A stretch of DNA of 41,154 bases. Origin: a virus. The stretch lies in IMG/VR virus record IMGVR_UViG_3300046474_000594, positions 1 to 41,154 of that record; one strand, 5' to 3'. Positions 40,796-41,154 of the stretch are shown here, in pieces. Below the pieces are notes generated by a model, which did not search any database, had not been told where the DNA came from, and saw only the letters and a program-made list of their open reading frames with translations. The position numbers and the translations under genes are program-made. Each line of letters opens with the position of its first letter. Within the stretch, counting starts at the first letter, position 1.

Positions 40796-41154
40796 GTCAG
40801 TTACGGAGCAAGGGGCCTGAGCTGTTGACCGATCTCACGGAGCATGTGGCAGTGGCGCTTCGTGAGTTGGTAGCGATGGAGGCAGGCAAGGCTCAGCATG
40901 TGGCCAAGGAGATAACGGACAGGATGGCGGCCCATTGGGGGGGACAGAATGTGTACTTCCCGATGGGGCAGTCGATTCAGTTGAGTCGCCGGGACCGGCA
41001 GATTTATGATGACTTCAATGGCACCAATCACAGTGAGCTGGCACGCAAGTATGGGGTGTCGCTGCAGTGGATCTACAAGATTGTGAAAGCGGTCCGCAAG
41101 GAGGAAATTTCGGGCCGCCAGGGCGATATGTTTGCCTCGGGCGGTAGTGAATGA
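40792..41154 (+). CDS. mor: Mor-type transcription activator
   Basis: 120 residues from the ATG at 40792, complete to its stop at the window edge. VALRELVAMEAGKAQHVAKEITDRMAAHWGGQNVYFPMG and the C-terminal HTH (YDDFNGTNHSELARKYGVSLQWIYKIVKAVRKE) match the Mor/C family. Mu Mor activates C, which activates late promoters. Whether a separate C gene exists beyond the window is not known; Mor could act directly on the four late elements here. Confidence 0.9.
   Translation: MSQLRSKGPELLTDLTEHVAVALRELVAMEAGKAQHVAKEITDRMAAHWGGQNVYFPMGQSIQLSRRDRQIYDDFNGTNHSELARKYGVSLQWIYKIVKAVRKEEISGRQGDMFASGGSE

Larger units (their letters stand above)
1380..41154. mobile_element. Mu-like transposable prophage with inverted early region (one end outside the window)
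   Basis: Contains transposase A, ATPase B, GemA, Mor, a repressor, a complete head and contractile-tail module, lysis genes, Com and a DNA methyltransferase. The left boundary is approximate: it lies between the last REP (1353) and the methyltransferase terminator (1475). I cannot place the terminal TG dinucleotide or the 5-bp target duplication because the other end is absent. The gene order is that of Mu from lysis to DNA modification, but the early operon points away from it, as in phage B3. Confidence 0.9.

Noticed and set aside
1-41154. tRNA or rRNA genes
   Set aside because: No cloverleaf with a matching TTCGA-type arm or rRNA text was noticed; a systematic scan was not possible by eye.

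Overview
The window is almost entirely a Mu-like transposable prophage in a Pseudomonas chromosome, most likely of the P. fluorescens group. The only clear host DNA is at the left: a FecCD/BtuC-type iron-siderophore ABC permease (1-1017, minus) followed by a cluster of Pseudomonas REP elements (about 1141-1355). The prophage end lies just after the REPs, roughly 1356-1470. The window stops at the last base of the mor gene, so the other prophage end is not visible.

The layout is divergent. Early genes run rightward from about 33.6 kb to 41.15 kb: a Cro/Ner-like regulator, small regulators, transposase A with a DD(35)E triad, ATPase B, DUF3164, a DUF2786-type protein, GemA and Mor. Immunity and late genes run leftward from 33.6 kb to 1.5 kb. 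Relative to Mu the early block is inverted with respect to the late block, as described for Pseudomonas phage B3. Unlike B3, the tail is contractile: sheath, tube, E/E' chaperones, tape measure and P2-type U, X, D, V, W, J, I, H and fibre-assembly proteins.

Late order (leftward): endolysin, holin-like protein, Rz/Rz1, a C4 zinc-finger protein, DUF2730, gp26, small and large terminase, portal, MuF, gpG, [cargo], protease I, decoration protein D, E-type capsid protein, gp36-gp38, sheath, tube, [cargo], E/E', tape measure, U, X, D, V, [cargo], W, J, I, fibre, fibre assembly, Com and a C5-cytosine methyltransferase that carries an in-frame stop.

A 23-bp element (core CTTTAAACCCGATTAAAAG on the minus strand) occurs four times, three copies identical. 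Each sits 30-90 bp upstream of the first gene of a late block: lysis, protease/head, tail assembly and baseplate. I read them as the coordinated late promoters or activator sites. Accessory genes lie directly next to every one of them, so each late-promoter junction is also a cargo dock.

The most interesting accessory content has three parts. (1) At 19.5-23.7 kb a five-gene island includes a class III nucleotide-cyclase-like protein resembling Pycsar cyclases beside possible HEPN-like and unrecognised proteins, suggesting an anti-phage signalling locus. (2) At 31.7-33.6 kb the repressor gene is followed by a lipoprotein and two small 2-TM proteins; the repressor C-terminus and the N-termini of both membrane proteins share the motif VGQVAxGnInN, suggesting a lysogenic membrane or superinfection system. 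(3) A DUF3077-type gene at 24.2 kb is preceded by a highly structured leader with mutually exclusive helices and a doubly sequestered Shine-Dalgarno sequence, resembling a riboswitch or thermosensor.
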